Shown: positions 9,790 through 19,467, counted from the first letter of the stretch. The stretch is 64,000 bases of DNA from an uncultured Clostridia bacterium (GCA_948976265.1 CARFUA010000006.1:1-64000), one strand, 5' to 3'. The notes: generated by a model not told the origin, from the letters alone. Program-made: numbers and translations.

Positions 9790-10960
9790 TTAATTATTAT
9801 TTTTTTTATATTCTATATTTAAAACACCAAGGAAAAAGCTAGCAAATGCCATTTGTACCCCAATAATAATTAGGTAAATTGCTGGAATGGTAATTGGCAT
9901 TACGTCAACTGGGTTCAAATCACCCCAAGCTGCATTTTTCCATAATAGGACTGAATAAATCGAAAGTCCAATTCCAATCATAGCAAGAAAAATACCTGTT
10001 ATCAAGCCTTTTTCCAAGGTAACTTTTTTTAAAAATTTTGTAATTTTATCCTCTTTGGGATGCATTCCACTATTGACAGCATATACTTTTGCAAATAAAG
10101 CAAAAATTACCATCTGAAGTCCCACTACAAACATACCACCTAAATATAATCGCGAGTGAACACCAAGCACAGCACTTGCTATATGTAAATCCCCAAACCA
10201 AAATGCAACACTTCCGATTAATCCAATAATCATTAAAATCAGTCCAGGAATTAGAAATAACCATTTAGGACTGTACAATAATAGAAATTTTAAATGTCTC
10301 CAACCATCTGAAAAACTTTTCAAGTGTGGCGGTCTTGTTCTTCCGTCTTTTTTTAAGGTGGTAGGAATTTCTGCTATTTTTAAGCCGTTCAAATTAGCTT
10401 GGACTATCATTTCGCTAGCATATTCCATTCCTGTACATTTTAAATCTAGATTCAAAATAGCTTGTCTATCATATCCTCTCATGCCACAATTAAAATCTCC
10501 TATTTTAGAATGATAAAATAATCTTCCAATAAAAGAAATCACTGGTGTTCCAATATATTTGTGGGACCATGGCATGGCACCTTTTTCGATTCCTCCGTTT
10601 AAATCGATTGCCAATAACAAATTCATAACCTTCTCTTAATTTCTCAATATATGGCATAATATTGGAAAAATCATAAGAATCATCAGCGTCTCCCATGATA
10701 CAATATTTTCCATAAGCTTGTTTCGTTCCTTCAATTAACGCACTACCATATCCTTTTCTGGAAACATGAATTACTCTTGCTCCATTCTTTTCTGCAATCT
10801 CTTGAGACCCATCTGTGCTTCCATTATCCGCAATAAGCACTTCTCCTTTTATATGATTTTCTTCCAACGATTTCAACGCTTTTTGGATACATATTTCCAA
10901 TGTTTCTGCTTCATTTAGACATGGCATAAGAATCGTTAATTCTAATTCATTTTTTTCCAT
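9790..10960 (-). CDS. Family-2 glycosyltransferase (polyprenyl-phosphate type), joined across a CGG +1 site
   Basis: Joined product of about 389 residues: codons from 10960 to 10598, C at 10597 skipped, then GGA to 9790. The N-terminal half is a GT2 domain ('LTILMPCLNEAETLE', 'DNGSTDGS', metal motif 'GDADDSYDF'). The join gives 'GNRFKGGIEKGAMPW', which is what dolichol-phosphate-mannose-synthase-like proteins have here. Four membrane helices close the protein. Unshifted, it stops soon after the site and loses half the catalytic domain and all helices. The ATG at 10960 has GGAG six bases upstream; 10972 is an alternative. Likely role: loading a sugar on a lipid carrier for the neighbouring GT-C-like protein. 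Confidence 0.82.
10594..10597 (-). other. Candidate CGGA quadruplet/+1 recoding site 2
   Basis: The coding strand reads TTT-AAA-CGG-AGG; skipping C gives AAA-GGA-GGA-ATC and restores the conserved GT2 sequence. The preceding TTTAAAC resembles a -1 slippery heptamer, but the required shift is +1, so that resemblance does not explain it. Confidence 0.75.
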
Positions 10961-10982
10961 TTTTAACTCCATTTCTCTTTTT

Positions 10983-12663
10983 TTATTCCTTTATTTTATG
11001 CATGATTTTTTCTGTACATACACCTATTGCTATCGCCCATAACAAAATCGCCAATGGATACGCTCCTACCAAATAAAGTACATGAATCGAAGCAAAAGCA
11101 GTTATTTCTGTATAGGACACTCCCGTTAATAAAACCATTAAGCTTCCTCCTATGCCACATAATAGCAAAAGTGCTTGTAACATTTCATATTTCTTTTTCA
11201 AGATTTCTTGGATTGTCCATACCAAAATAGCAATGACTGCTACAATTCCTAAAATTAGAAGAAAAATTCCTAATCGTTGATAGACTTTAACAATCGTTTG
11301 TATTCTTTTGGTATAGGCATTGGCATTTTCTTTGCTGATTGTAGCATTGTTGTCTTCTGGATGAATCGCATTATTGTTTGTAATTGCCTCAAACAACGCA
11401 ATTCCCTCTGCTCCATCTGTCACACTTTCTACAGCTTCTACCGAAATATCTTGAAAAGAAAAAACATGATGCATCGCCTTTCCAAAAGTCAAAAGAAGTT
11501 TTGAAAAATATCCTTTTTTCCAAGGGGACATCAAAGCAGATGGCATGATACCAGTTTGTTTTTCCAATCGACCATCTTCCAAAGCTATATTGATTTCATC
11601 AGCGATTTTCTGGTAAATTTCATTGGCATGTTGTGGCGTATCATAATATCCTGCGGACTCTGTAGCATAGCGCAAACACCAGAAAAACCAGCCGTCTTCG
11701 ACTTCATTATCTTCTGGTTTTCGGTCAGCCGTTTTATATAAATCAATTCCTTGATTCAAATTCTCTTTTAATTCATTCATGGTTGGAGAAACCGCATATA
11801 TTTTTTCCAGTTTAGCCCTAGATACTGAAACATATTCAATCTCTTCTTCATCTTTTACTGAATAAATTGCCTTCATCGTCTCTGTAAAAGCACTATCATT
11901 TATTTCATTTGTGGTATACATTCCATAGTTTTTATGATTCATGAAAGAAATTGTATGATTCACTATTGTCAATATAATAACGGGTAATGCTATAATTCCT
12001 ATTTTTTGAATAAGCTTTCGTTTATTGGTTCTAATTTCTTTTTGGCGTAAAATTTGCGTCAAAGATATGAACATAAAGAAAAGAATAAATGGCATTATCC
12101 AAATGGAATCTTCTCTAGTATGATAGAAAAATGCTAAACTGATTCCGTCCTGCTATACTCCAAGCTAATGCTTTTGAATTGTGCTTGATTTGAAAATAAA
12201 TTTGCATACAGCAAGACAATATCAATAACACTTGTGCTGGTGTCAAAGCATTTCGGTACACGCGCATTATCACTTGAACGGAAAACATCGCTGGATTAAA
12301 AACTAATGCCACAAAAATACAAAATAATATTTTTTTATTTCGGATAATATGTTTTAAACAAATTATCATTAAAATTGACGAAAAAACATACAATAGGGAT
12401 GTGCTTGTTATATAGGATATTCCAATACGATGTGTCATTGCTAAAAACAAGGGAAACATCATTCCTTTGCTTAGCGTAAATTGGTTGTAATTTCCTAACC
12501 ATTCGCCTTTTAAAAGCGAATATGCCATATTTACCATTAATCGATCGTCTACTGCTGCTGGTGCAATTGCAAATATGGGTAAATTTAATACAAGCAGGAC
12601 TCTTATTATAGAAACACATGCAATTCCAATCCAAAATGCATGTTTTTTTATCTTTTCTAACAT
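10983..12663 (-). CDS. GT-C-like multispanning membrane protein, joined across a CGG +1 site
   Basis: Joined product of about 559 residues: 12663 to 12148, C at 12147 skipped, then GGA to 10983. Several N-terminal helices are followed, across the join ('SIAGGISLAFFYHTREDS'), by more helices, a soluble domain of roughly 200 residues and C-terminal helices. The plan and an early acidic motif ('AVDDRLM') resemble GT-C/PMT-type lipid-linked sugar transferases; the assignment is tentative. It lies 10 bases upstream of the GT2 gene, which could make its sugar donor. Unshifted translation would stop 15 codons later at TAG. The ribosome site AAAGGAG precedes the ATG at 12663. Confidence 0.75.
12144..12147 (-). 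other. Candidate CGGA quadruplet/+1 recoding site 3
   Basis: The coding strand reads GCA-GGA-CGG-AAT; skipping C gives GCA-GGA-GGA-ATC and joins two halves of one membrane protein. It is the only in-frame CGG in either half. Confidence 0.73.
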
Positions 12664-12680
12664 CTTTATTTATTACTCCT

Positions 12681-13634
12681 TTATTTTAACCTCTTTTCAA
12701 TTGCTCTTACTAACGCATGTTTTGCTTCTTCTAAAGGCATTGTCGTGTTGGCACCAGCCGCTCTAATATGACCACCGCCACCAAATAACATACAAACTTC
12801 TGCTACATTAACAGATTCATTGGAACGCAATGAAATTTTATATCCTTTTTCTTCTTCACGTAAAAAAATAGATACTTCTACATTTTGAATATTTCTTCCA
12901 ATTTCCACAATTCCTTCATGGTCACCGTCTTTTAAATTTAAGTTTTTAATATCTTCTTTCGTGATATATGTAAAACTAATTCGTCCTTCTGCTAAAAATT
13001 CCATTCGATCCATAGCTAATTTTTGGGCTTCAAATCGACTTTTGGTAATCGTTAGTAAACTTGCTTTATAAATACTTGGCAAATTAATTCCTTGATTTAG
13101 CGCTCTTCCTGCGATTTCAAAGGTTTCCTCTCCAATTCCTGAATTTTTAAATCCACCAGTATCTGTAATAATCCCTGTTAAAAAACAGGTCATAGCTTCT
13201 TTGGATAATTCAACTTCCAAATAATCAAAACTAGTCACCAAAATTTGACAGCAAGCTGGTGACACATGATTGACAATATTATAATCGGCAAACATACTGT
13301 TGTTCATGTGATGATCAAATTCAACTTTCACTTTGGCTGTTTCAAAATATTGGATTAAGCCACTATTGACCCTTTTTAAATCTGGGCAATCCACAACAAT
13401 GGCTAAATCAAATTTTTCAATGGTTGGCTCTTCTTTTATATTGTGTACTCCTGGTAAAAAAGTGTAGGTTTCTGGTACATTTTTCATTAAAACTTCTACG
13501 TTTTTTCCCATTTTGCTTAGAATATCATATAGTCCTAAACTACTTCCAATGGCGTCTCCATCCGGATTTTCGTGTGCCAAAATACAGATATTTTGTGCTT
13601 TTTTCATTTCTTCTAAAATATCATCTAACGTCAT
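12681..13634 (-). CDS. nrnA: DHH-family phosphoesterase, oligoribonuclease/pAp phosphatase
   Basis: 317 residues with DHH-family metal motifs 'HENPDGDAIGSS' near the N-terminus, 'VVDCPD', 'EFDHHMNN', and the DHHA1 substrate loop 'FGGGGHIRAAGA' near the C-terminus. NrnA degrades short RNA oligomers and dephosphorylates pAp in the cytoplasm. It follows rbfA by nine bases, the common Firmicute order. Confidence 0.92.
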   Translation of the reverse strand: MTLDDILEEMKKAQNICILAHENPDGDAIGSSLGLYDILSKMGKNVEVLMKNVPETYTFLPGVHNIKEEPTIEKFDLAIVVDCPDLKRVNSGLIQYFETAKVKVEFDHHMNNSMFADYNIVNHVSPACCQILVTSFDYLEVELSKEAMTCFLTGIITDTGGFKNSGIGEETFEIAGRALNQGINLPSIYKASLLTITKSRFEAQKLAMDRMEFLAEGRISFTYITKEDIKNLNLKDGDHEGIVEIGRNIQNVEVSIFLREEEKGYKISLRSNESVNVAEVCMLFGGGGHIRAAGANTTMPLEEAKHALVRAIEKRLK

Positions 13635-13643
13635 AGTTTTCTC

Positions 13644-14009
13644 CTATTCTTCTTTCTTTTTTATTTCTTTTGTAATCTCTTTTAATATATTATCAATTCG
13701 GTCTCCATATTCGATTGTTTCATCAAATTCGAAAATAAGTTCTGGTGTATATTTCAAATTTACTTTTTGGGCAATTTCTGTACGAACAAATCCACTTGAT
13801 TTTTTGAGTGCCTTTAAAGCTTCTTTTTTGTTACCAATGTTAATCATACTAACATAGACTCTGGCATATTTTAAGTCTGGTGAAGTGTCTACTTTGGTGA
13901 CAGAAATCAGTCCTTTTTTTAGAGCGGAATTACTTAATTTAAGAGAAATAATGTTGCTGATTTCTCTTTTTAGTTCTTCATTGACTTTTTGCATTCGGGT
14001 GTTTGACAT
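13644..14009 (-). CDS. rbfA: Ribosome-binding factor A
   Basis: 121 residues, the usual size of RbfA, a KH-like protein that helps mature the 30S subunit. Typical blocks are the start 'RMQKVNEELKREISNII' and 'DLKYARVYVSMI', and a lysine-rich C-terminus. It lies between infB and nrnA in the conserved order, with an AAAGGAAAAA ribosome site. Confidence 0.93.
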   Translation of the reverse strand: MSNTRMQKVNEELKREISNIISLKLSNSALKKGLISVTKVDTSPDLKYARVYVSMINIGNKKEALKALKKSSGFVRTEIAQKVNLKYTPELIFEFDETIEYGDRIDNILKEITKEIKKKEE

Positions 14010-14125
14010 TGTTTTTTCCTTTCTTTTTTAGATTGCTTTGTAGCCTTTTTGTAGTAAACATTTTTGGTATTTATAAAATTTACTGAATTTTCACCTTTCT
14101 TTCACATAAATTTCATGATTTTGTG

Positions 14126-17056
14126 TTAGCGTTTGACTTCTTCCATAACGTAAACTTCTAAGTTGTCGCCTTCTTGAATGTCGTTGTAATTTTCGATTTG
14201 TAGTCCACATTCATAGCCTTTGTCGACTTCTTTGGCATCATCTTTGAAACGTTTTAAGGAAATAAGTTTTCCATCATGAATAACAATATTGTCTCTGATA
14301 ACTCTGATACCCGCATTTCTACTAACTTTTCCATTTAATACATAACATCCTGCAATGGTTCCTACATTAGATACTTTAAAGATTTGTCTGATTTCAGCAT
14401 TTCCAATCACAACTTCTTTGTAAACTGGGTCTAATAAGCCTTTCATAGCAGCTTCCACATCATTGATTGCATCATAGATAACAGAATATGTTTTGATTTC
14501 AACTTCTTCTTTGTCGGCAATGGTTTTGGCAATGACTTCTGGGCGCACATTGAAGGCAATAATAATGGCATTGGAAACTTGCGCTAATGTTACGTCTGTT
14601 TCGGTAACAGCACCAACATTGGAGTGAATTACTTTTACTTGTACTTCTTCGTTCGACAATTTTTCAAGTGATTGCTTTAATGCTTCTACAGAACCTTGTA
14701 CGTCAGCTTTTACGATTAAGTTTAATTGTTTTAAGTTTTCACTTGCAATTTTGCTGAATAAATCATCCAATGTAACAGCTGTAGATTTGGCAATGGTCTT
14801 TTGACGTTCTTCGTATTTTCTTTTTTCGATTAAATGTTTTGCTGTTTTTTCATCTTTTACTTCGTAGAAGGTGTCTCCTGTTTCTGGAACAGAATGTAAA
14901 CCTGTAATTTCAACTGGTGTTGATGGTCCAGCAAATTTCAAGCTCTTACCTTTTGCATTTTTCATGGTACGAATTCTACCAATGGTAGAGCCAACAATAA
15001 TGGTATCTCCTACATCTAATTGACCTCTTTGGACTAACATTGTAGCTACTGGACCTCTTGCTTTATCCAATTTGGCTTCAATAATTGTTCCTTTGGCTTG
15101 TTTGGTTGGATTTGCTTTTAATTCTAATACATCCGCTTCTAGTAATACCATTTCTAATAAATTGTCAATTCCCATTCCTTGTTTTGCAGAAATCGGAACA
15201 AAAATGGTATCTCCACCCCATTCTTCTGGAACTAATTCGTATTGCATTAATTCTTGTTTTACTTTCTCTGGATTGGCATCTGGTAAATCAATTTTATTTA
15301 CTGCTACAATGATTGGAATTTCAGCTGCTTTGGCATGATTGATGGCTTCAATGGTTTGTGGCATAACACCATCATTGGCAGCGACAACTAAAATCGCAAT
15401 ATCGGTAATCATGGCGCCTCTCGCACGCATCGAGGTAAAAGCTTCGTGTCCTGGTGTATCCAAAAAAGTAATTTGTCTGCTGTTGATTTCTACTTGATAA
15501 GCACCAATATGTTGTGTAATTCCTCCTGATTCTCCTTCGATGACATTTGTTTTTCGAATGGCATCTAAAAGAGAAGTTTTTCCATGGTCTACGTGTCCCA
15601 TAACAACAATGACTGGTGGACGTGGTTTTAATTCTTCTTCTTTGTCTTCGGTTTCATCAATTAAAATATCTTCATCGGTTACAATATTTTTCTTGATAGC
15701 ATTAATTCCAAATTCTTGTGCAATCAAATAAGCTGTGTCAAAATCGACTTCATTATTAATTGTTGCCATAACGCCTAAATTGAACAATTTTTTGATAACT
15801 TCGCTACTGGTAATTTTCATTTCAGCCGCTAAATCTTTTACCGTAATATTTTCTGGAATCGTAATTTCCGTTAATTTGAAGATTTTTTGTTTGGTACGAT
15901 TTTCTTGATTTTTGGTTCTTTTTTTGCCACGTCTTCCTCTTTCTGTACTTAAATCATAGTAATCTAACATTTCGCCTTCATTGAACATATTGGAAAGTTG
16001 ATTTTGTTTCTTTAAATTATTTAGTTTGCCAGAATTGAAATTGTGTTCATCATTTTTACGATTTTTCTTTGGTTGTCTTTGGTCATTCATTTTTTGATTT
16101 TGTTTCATTCTGTCTCTGTTTTTGTTGTTATTGTTGTTGTAATCTCTTACATTGTCTTTTTCTGGAATATCCATTTCCATGATATTTTTGATTTTTTTAT
16201 CAATTTTTCTGTCATTCATTTCTTGTCTTCTTGAAAAATCATTGTTGGAATTGTTTCGATTATCTCTTCTTGGATTATTGTTTCCAGAATTATAATTGCT
16301 ATTATAATTTCTGTTATTATTATTTTTATTGAAATTGTTTCGGTTATTGTAATGATTGTTATTATTGTTGTTGTTATAATTATTTCGATTATTGTAGTTA
16401 GGATTGTTGTTTCTTCTTGGGTTTGAAGAATTATTGTTATAGTTATTTCGATTATGATAATTGTTATTGGTGTTGGTTCTATAGTCTGTACTTCTTTTTT
16501 CAACAACTTTTACTTCTGGTTTCACTTCTTCTGGTTTTTTCTCTTCTTTTAGTTCTTCAACAGGCTTTTCTTCTGGTTCTTTCTTTTCAACCGTTTTTGG
16601 TTTTTCTTCCTTTTTTCCGATTCCAAATAACTCATTCATGGTAAGTGGTTTGGTTGGCTTATTTCGATAAACGATGTTATAATCCTTGTTTCTATTTTGC
16701 CCAACAAATCCAACATCATTTTTTCTGGATTGCTCCTCTTTTTTCTTTTTATCAAATTCTCTGTTTTGCGTCTCTTGCTCATTAATGATTACTTCTCTTC
16801 GAATGATAACTGGTGTTTCTGTATTCTTTTTTATTTTTTCTTTTTTGTTGTCTGCTACTTGTTTGTCTTGTTTTTTTGAAGCATCATTTTTTAGCTTATT
16901 TTTTAGCATTTGAGCCTCCTCCTCTGAAATACTACTTAAATGACTTTTTGCGTCAATCCCCATCTTTAGCGCAAAATCCATCAGCTTTTTACTTTCCATA
17001 TTCATTTCTTTTGCCAATTCGTAAATTTTAATTTTCCCCAAAAGCTTCACCCCCAC
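14126..17056 (-). CDS. infB: Translation initiation factor IF-2 with Asn-rich N-terminal insert
   Basis: 976 residues. It begins with the IF2_N domain ('KIKIYELAKEMNMES'). A second IF2_N copy near residues 405-455 precedes the GTPase domain, with G1 'GHVDHGKTS', G3 'DTPGHEAF' and G4 'NKID'; domains II-IV follow. Between the two N-domains lies a stretch of roughly 100 residues (about 190-290) made mostly of Asn and Arg with some Tyr and Ser, far richer in Asn than normal IF-2 linkers. The start is uncertain: GTG at 17056 or 17050, or TTG at 17041 with GGGGGTG upstream. It overlaps the preceding L7Ae-like gene. Confidence 0.95.
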   Translation of the reverse strand: MGVKLLGKIKIYELAKEMNMESKKLMDFALKMGIDAKSHLSSISEEEAQMLKNKLKNDASKKQDKQVADNKKEKIKKNTETPVIIRREVIINEQETQNREFDKKKKEEQSRKNDVGFVGQNRNKDYNIVYRNKPTKPLTMNELFGIGKKEEKPKTVEKKEPEEKPVEELKEEKKPEEVKPEVKVVEKRSTDYRTNTNNNYHNRNNYNNNSSNPRRNNNPNYNNRNNYNNNNNNNHYNNRNNFNKNNNNRNYNSNYNSGNNNPRRDNRNNSNNDFSRRQEMNDRKIDKKIKNIMEMDIPEKDNVRDYNNNNNKNRDRMKQNQKMNDQRQPKKNRKNDEHNFNSGKLNNLKKQNQLSNMFNEGEMLDYYDLSTERGRRGKKRTKNQENRTKQKIFKLTEITIPENITVKDLAAEMKITSSEVIKKLFNLGVMATINNEVDFDTAYLIAQEFGINAIKKNIVTDEDILIDETEDKEEELKPRPPVIVVMGHVDHGKTSLLDAIRKTNVIEGESGGITQHIGAYQVEINSRQITFLDTPGHEAFTSMRARGAMITDIAILVVAANDGVMPQTIEAINHAKAAEIPIIVAVNKIDLPDANPEKVKQELMQYELVPEEWGGDTIFVPISAKQGMGIDNLLEMVLLEADVLELKANPTKQAKGTIIEAKLDKARGPVATMLVQRGQLDVGDTIIVGSTIGRIRTMKNAKGKSLKFAGPSTPVEITGLHSVPETGDTFYEVKDEKTAKHLIEKRKYEERQKTIAKSTAVTLDDLFSKIASENLKQLNLIVKADVQGSVEALKQSLEKLSNEEVQVKVIHSNVGAVTETDVTLAQVSNAIIIAFNVRPEVIAKTIADKEEVEIKTYSVIYDAINDVEAAMKGLLDPVYKEVVIGNAEIRQIFKVSNVGTIAGCYVLNGKVSRNAGIRVIRDNIVIHDGKLISLKRFKDDAKEVDKGYECGLQIENYNDIQEGDNLEVYVMEEVKR

Positions 17057-17333
17057 AAATTTTCTTTATACCATTTGATATATTTTTATCTTTGATTCCA
17101 ATCACTGCTCGGTTTTCTTTTCCGATTGCTTTACTGTTTTCTTCAATCTTCCCGAGTACTAGGATTGGCACTTTTTTTCTCTTTGCCAAAAACTGTATAT
17201 TGTTTAACGTTTTTGGTGATGCATCTTCTGCTATTACCAATAACTTGATTCGATTTCTTTGCAAATCTTCGCAAACAGCATCATAACCAGAAACAATTTT
17301 TCCGACTTCTGGCACAAAGTCCCAATAAGCCAT
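17028..17333 (-). CDS. rplGA: L7Ae-family K-turn-binding protein (YlxQ)
   Basis: 101 residues, the size of the YlxQ/RplGA proteins found between rnpM and infB in Firmicutes. L7Ae-fold blocks are visible: 'VSGYDAVCEDLQRNRIKLL', 'IAEDASPKT', 'VPILVLGKIEE', 'AVIGIKDKN'. It binds kink-turn RNA. It overlaps infB by about 29 bases and starts six bases after rnpM. Confidence 0.85.
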   Translation of the reverse strand: MAYWDFVPEVGKIVSGYDAVCEDLQRNRIKLLVIAEDASPKTLNNIQFLAKRKKVPILVLGKIEENSKAIGKENRAVIGIKDKNISNGIKKICGGEAFGEN

Positions 17334-17338
17334 ACACC

Positions 17339-17608
17339 TTATTTACCAATAATTACACCCCTCAAATTCTCATATATCTCTTGACTTATCTCATGTTCTA
17401 ACGCTTTTTGTAAACGTTTCGACTTGATGACTCTATCAAGACATTCTTCCGTTTTACATATATATGCACCTCTACCATTTTTTTTTCCTGTTAAATCTAC
17501 TTCTATGATTCCCTCTTTTGATTTAACAATGCGTAAAAGTTCTTGTTTTTCTTTTGCTTCATTACATCCCATACACCTTCTAGTTGGCTTTTTTTTATTC
17601 TTCTGCAT
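17339..17608 (-). CDS. rnpM: YlxR-family RNase P modulator RnpM
   Basis: About 89 residues from the ATG at 17608, which has GGTGAGG just upstream; an in-frame ATG at 17632 is less well placed. The family signature 'RRCMGCNEAKEKQELLRIV' and 'KKNGRGAYIC' are present. YlxR/RnpM binds the RNase P RNA. It overlaps the end of nusA by 14 bases and lies in the conserved nusA-rnpM-rplGA-infB order. Confidence 0.9.
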   Translation of the reverse strand: MQKNKKKPTRRCMGCNEAKEKQELLRIVKSKEGIIEVDLTGKKNGRGAYICKTEECLDRVIKSKRLQKALEHEISQEIYENLRGVIIGK

Positions 17609-18707
17609 TTTCCTCACCAGCCTCTTCTTCATTTTCTTCGGCTTGTTTTAACAAAATTTCTCGCATTTGTGTTTCTGATTTAATATCAATTTTCCAATTA
17701 GTAAGTCTTGCTGCTAATCGAGCATTTTGCCCTGATTTTCCGATGGCAAGAGATAATTGATCATCTGGCACAACCACTTGTGCAAATTTTTCTTCTTCTC
17801 TTACGTCTACTGCCATAACTTGTGCTGGAAGTAAAGCTGCTGCGATGTAAATCGCTGGATCTTCGTTCCATTCAATTACATCAATTTTTTCACCATTTAA
17901 TTCATTAATGATATTTTGAATACGAATTCCCTTTTGTCCTACGCAAGAACCAACTGGGTCAATATCTTCATTTTTGGAATATACGGCTACTTTACTTCTC
18001 GAACCTGCATCTCTTGATACACTTTTAATTTCGATTAGTCCTTCATAAATTTCTGGAATTTCAAATTCAAACAACTTACGAACAAAATCTGGATGGCTTC
18101 TTGAAACAATAACTTGAGGATTTCCTTTGGCCCCTCTTTCAACATCTACTACATAACCTCTGATTTTGTCGTTGACTTTATAATGTTCTGTACTGATTTG
18201 TTCTTTGAGTGGCATAACACCTTCGAGTTTTCCCAAATCCATAACAACTACGCCACCATCTGCTTTTTGAATCAAGCCAGAAACGATTTCGCCTTTTTTG
18301 TCATTAAATTCTGTAAAAACCATATTCCTTTCTACTTCTCTTATTTTCTGTACCACAACTTGTTTAGCGGTTTGCGCAGCAATTCTACCAAAATCTTTTG
18401 GTGGAATTTCTAAATTTACAACATCACCTACATTGTAACTTGAATCAATTTTTCTAGCTGATTCTAAGTCAATTTCAAGTAATGGATCTTCTAGTACTTC
18501 TACGACATCTCTTACAGAATAAATATGAAGTTCTCCTGTTTTATCGTCAATGGTGATTTTTACGTTATCAACTGTGTCAAATTCTCTTTTATAGGCGGTT
18601 ACTAAAGCTGCTTCTAAGGATTCAATCAAATAATCTTTGCTTATTCCTCTTTCTTTTTCTAATTCCTCCATGGCTTTTATAAATTCTTTTACATCAATAT
18701 TTTTCAT
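17595..18707 (-). CDS. nusA: Transcription termination/antitermination factor NusA
   Basis: 370 residues: N-terminal RNA polymerase-binding domain ('MKNIDVKEFIKAMEELEKER'), S1 domain around residues 130-200, and two KH domains ('DPVGSCVGQKGIRIQNI', 'LSLAIGKSGQNARLAARLT'). It ends in a short acidic tail, as in Gram-positive NusA without the extra C-terminal repeats. Second gene of the operon, 17 bases after rimP. No in-frame CGG. Confidence 0.95.
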   Translation of the reverse strand: MKNIDVKEFIKAMEELEKERGISKDYLIESLEAALVTAYKREFDTVDNVKITIDDKTGELHIYSVRDVVEVLEDPLLEIDLESARKIDSSYNVGDVVNLEIPPKDFGRIAAQTAKQVVVQKIREVERNMVFTEFNDKKGEIVSGLIQKADGGVVVMDLGKLEGVMPLKEQISTEHYKVNDKIRGYVVDVERGAKGNPQVIVSRSHPDFVRKLFEFEIPEIYEGLIEIKSVSRDAGSRSKVAVYSKNEDIDPVGSCVGQKGIRIQNIINELNGEKIDVIEWNEDPAIYIAAALLPAQVMAVDVREEEKFAQVVVPDDQLSLAIGKSGQNARLAARLTNWKIDIKSETQMREILLKQAEENEEEAGEENAEE

Positions 18708-18724
18708 TTTCCATTCCTTCCCTT

Positions 18725-19186
18725 CTAAAAATCTCCAGCAAGTTTGGCTACTGCGATATTTTTATTCTCTATCTTGATTAATTTTTCCTCTATTTGAAGT
18801 GATAATTCATCTTTTTGGTAGGTGACCAAAATTCCTTCTAATTCTTTTTGCTTGTCAATTGCTTTAAACAATTTGACAACAATTTTATTCCCAATTTGTT
18901 TTTCAAAATGCCAAGGTTTTCGCAAAATTCGTTCAATTCCTGGTGATGATACTTCGAGAAAATAGCTTGTTTTGATGATGTCTGCTTCTTCTAACACATC
19001 ATCAATGACTCGATTTACGGTTTCACAATCTTCTAAACTAATTCCGTTTGGTTGATCAATTGTAATACGTAAATAGTAATCTTTTCCTTCTTTGATGTAT
19101 TGTACATCATATAATTCATATTGCAAATCTTGGATAATTGGTAACAAAAGCTGTTCTACTTTGGATTCGATATTGGAATTTGCCAC
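18725..19186 (-). CDS. rimP: Ribosome maturation factor RimP
   Basis: 153 residues, normal for RimP, which assists 30S assembly. The motif 'YYLRITIDQPNGISLEDCE' and 'YFLEVSSPGIERIL' are diagnostic. It is the first gene of the translation operon, with AGGAGG ahead of the ATG and a sigma-A type promoter at 19269-19297. Confidence 0.94.
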   Translation of the reverse strand: MANSNIESKVEQLLLPIIQDLQYELYDVQYIKEGKDYYLRITIDQPNGISLEDCETVNRVIDDVLEEADIIKTSYFLEVSSPGIERILRKPWHFEKQIGNKIVVKLFKAIDKQKELEGILVTYQKDELSLQIEEKLIKIENKNIAVAKLAGDF

Positions 19187-19219
19187 ACAGATTCCTCCTT
19201 TTTCTCTTTCATAAGTAAA

Positions 19220-19240
19220 GAGTGGGATTTTTTCCCACTC
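19220..19240 (-). promoter_or_regulatory. 5' leader hairpin of the rimP operon
   Basis: Perfect 8-bp stem GAGTGGGA / TCCCACTC with a five-base loop, in the leader between the rimP promoter and rimP. On the minus strand it is followed by TTTACTT, a weak T-tract, so it may be a leaky terminator or attenuator, or simply protect the 5' end. NusA autoregulation is possible but not shown. Confidence 0.6.
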
Positions 19241-19268
19241 CTCTTGTTTAAAATTTAATTGTATTAAT

Positions 19269-19297
19269 ATTATACACTAGAATTCTTCCAATTGCAA
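19269..19297 (-). promoter_or_regulatory. Sigma-A promoter of the rimP-nusA-infB operon
   Basis: TTGCAA (19292-19297) and TATAAT (19269-19274) on the minus strand with exactly 17 bases between. It is about 80 bases upstream of rimP. Confidence 0.85.
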
Positions 19298-19320
19298 GTG
19301 TTTTTTGAAATTTTTTCAAA

Positions 19321-19348
19321 AAAAGAAAAAGCCAGGCAAGCTGGCTTA
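19321..19348 (-). terminator. Terminator overlapping the 27-residue ORF stop
   Basis: AGCCAG-CTTGC-CTGGCT hairpin followed by a T-rich run on the minus strand. The stop codon of the small ORF forms part of the first bases of this structure, which suggests a short monocistronic transcript. Confidence 0.85.
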
Positions 19349-19429
19349 ATCAAACAAATTTTCTTCATCATGCGGGAGCAGAAAAATTTTTTTGATTCCC
19401 TCCCATAATATCTTGAAAAATTCTCTCAT
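19346..19429 (-). CDS. Uncharacterised 27-residue amphipathic peptide
   Basis: ATG at 19427-19429 with an excellent ribosome site (AAGGAGGTGACAGC), 27 codons, then TAA. The peptide starts 'MREFFKILWEGIKKIF' and ends in an acidic 'HDEENLFD'. The first ~18 residues can form an amphipathic helix with Phe, Leu, Trp and Ile on one face and Lys/Arg on the other, so membrane association is likely. It has its own consensus promoter and terminator, giving a transcript near 150 bases. It is not SpoVM or another small protein I recognise. Confidence 0.7.
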   Translation of the reverse strand: MREFFKILWEGIKKIFLLPHDEENLFD

Positions 19430-19467
19430 GCTGTCACCTCCTTGCACCTGATTGGCGTTGTTAAATT

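Noticed and set aside
10591..10603. TTTAAAC heptamer at the GT2 break, like a -1 slippery site
   Set aside because: The required shift is +1, not -1, the heptamer is not in the slippery phase, and the other five sites lack it.
16216..16506. Open frames rich in Thr and Ile opposite or shifted to infB
   Set aside because: They are frame shadows of the Asn-rich IF-2 segment.
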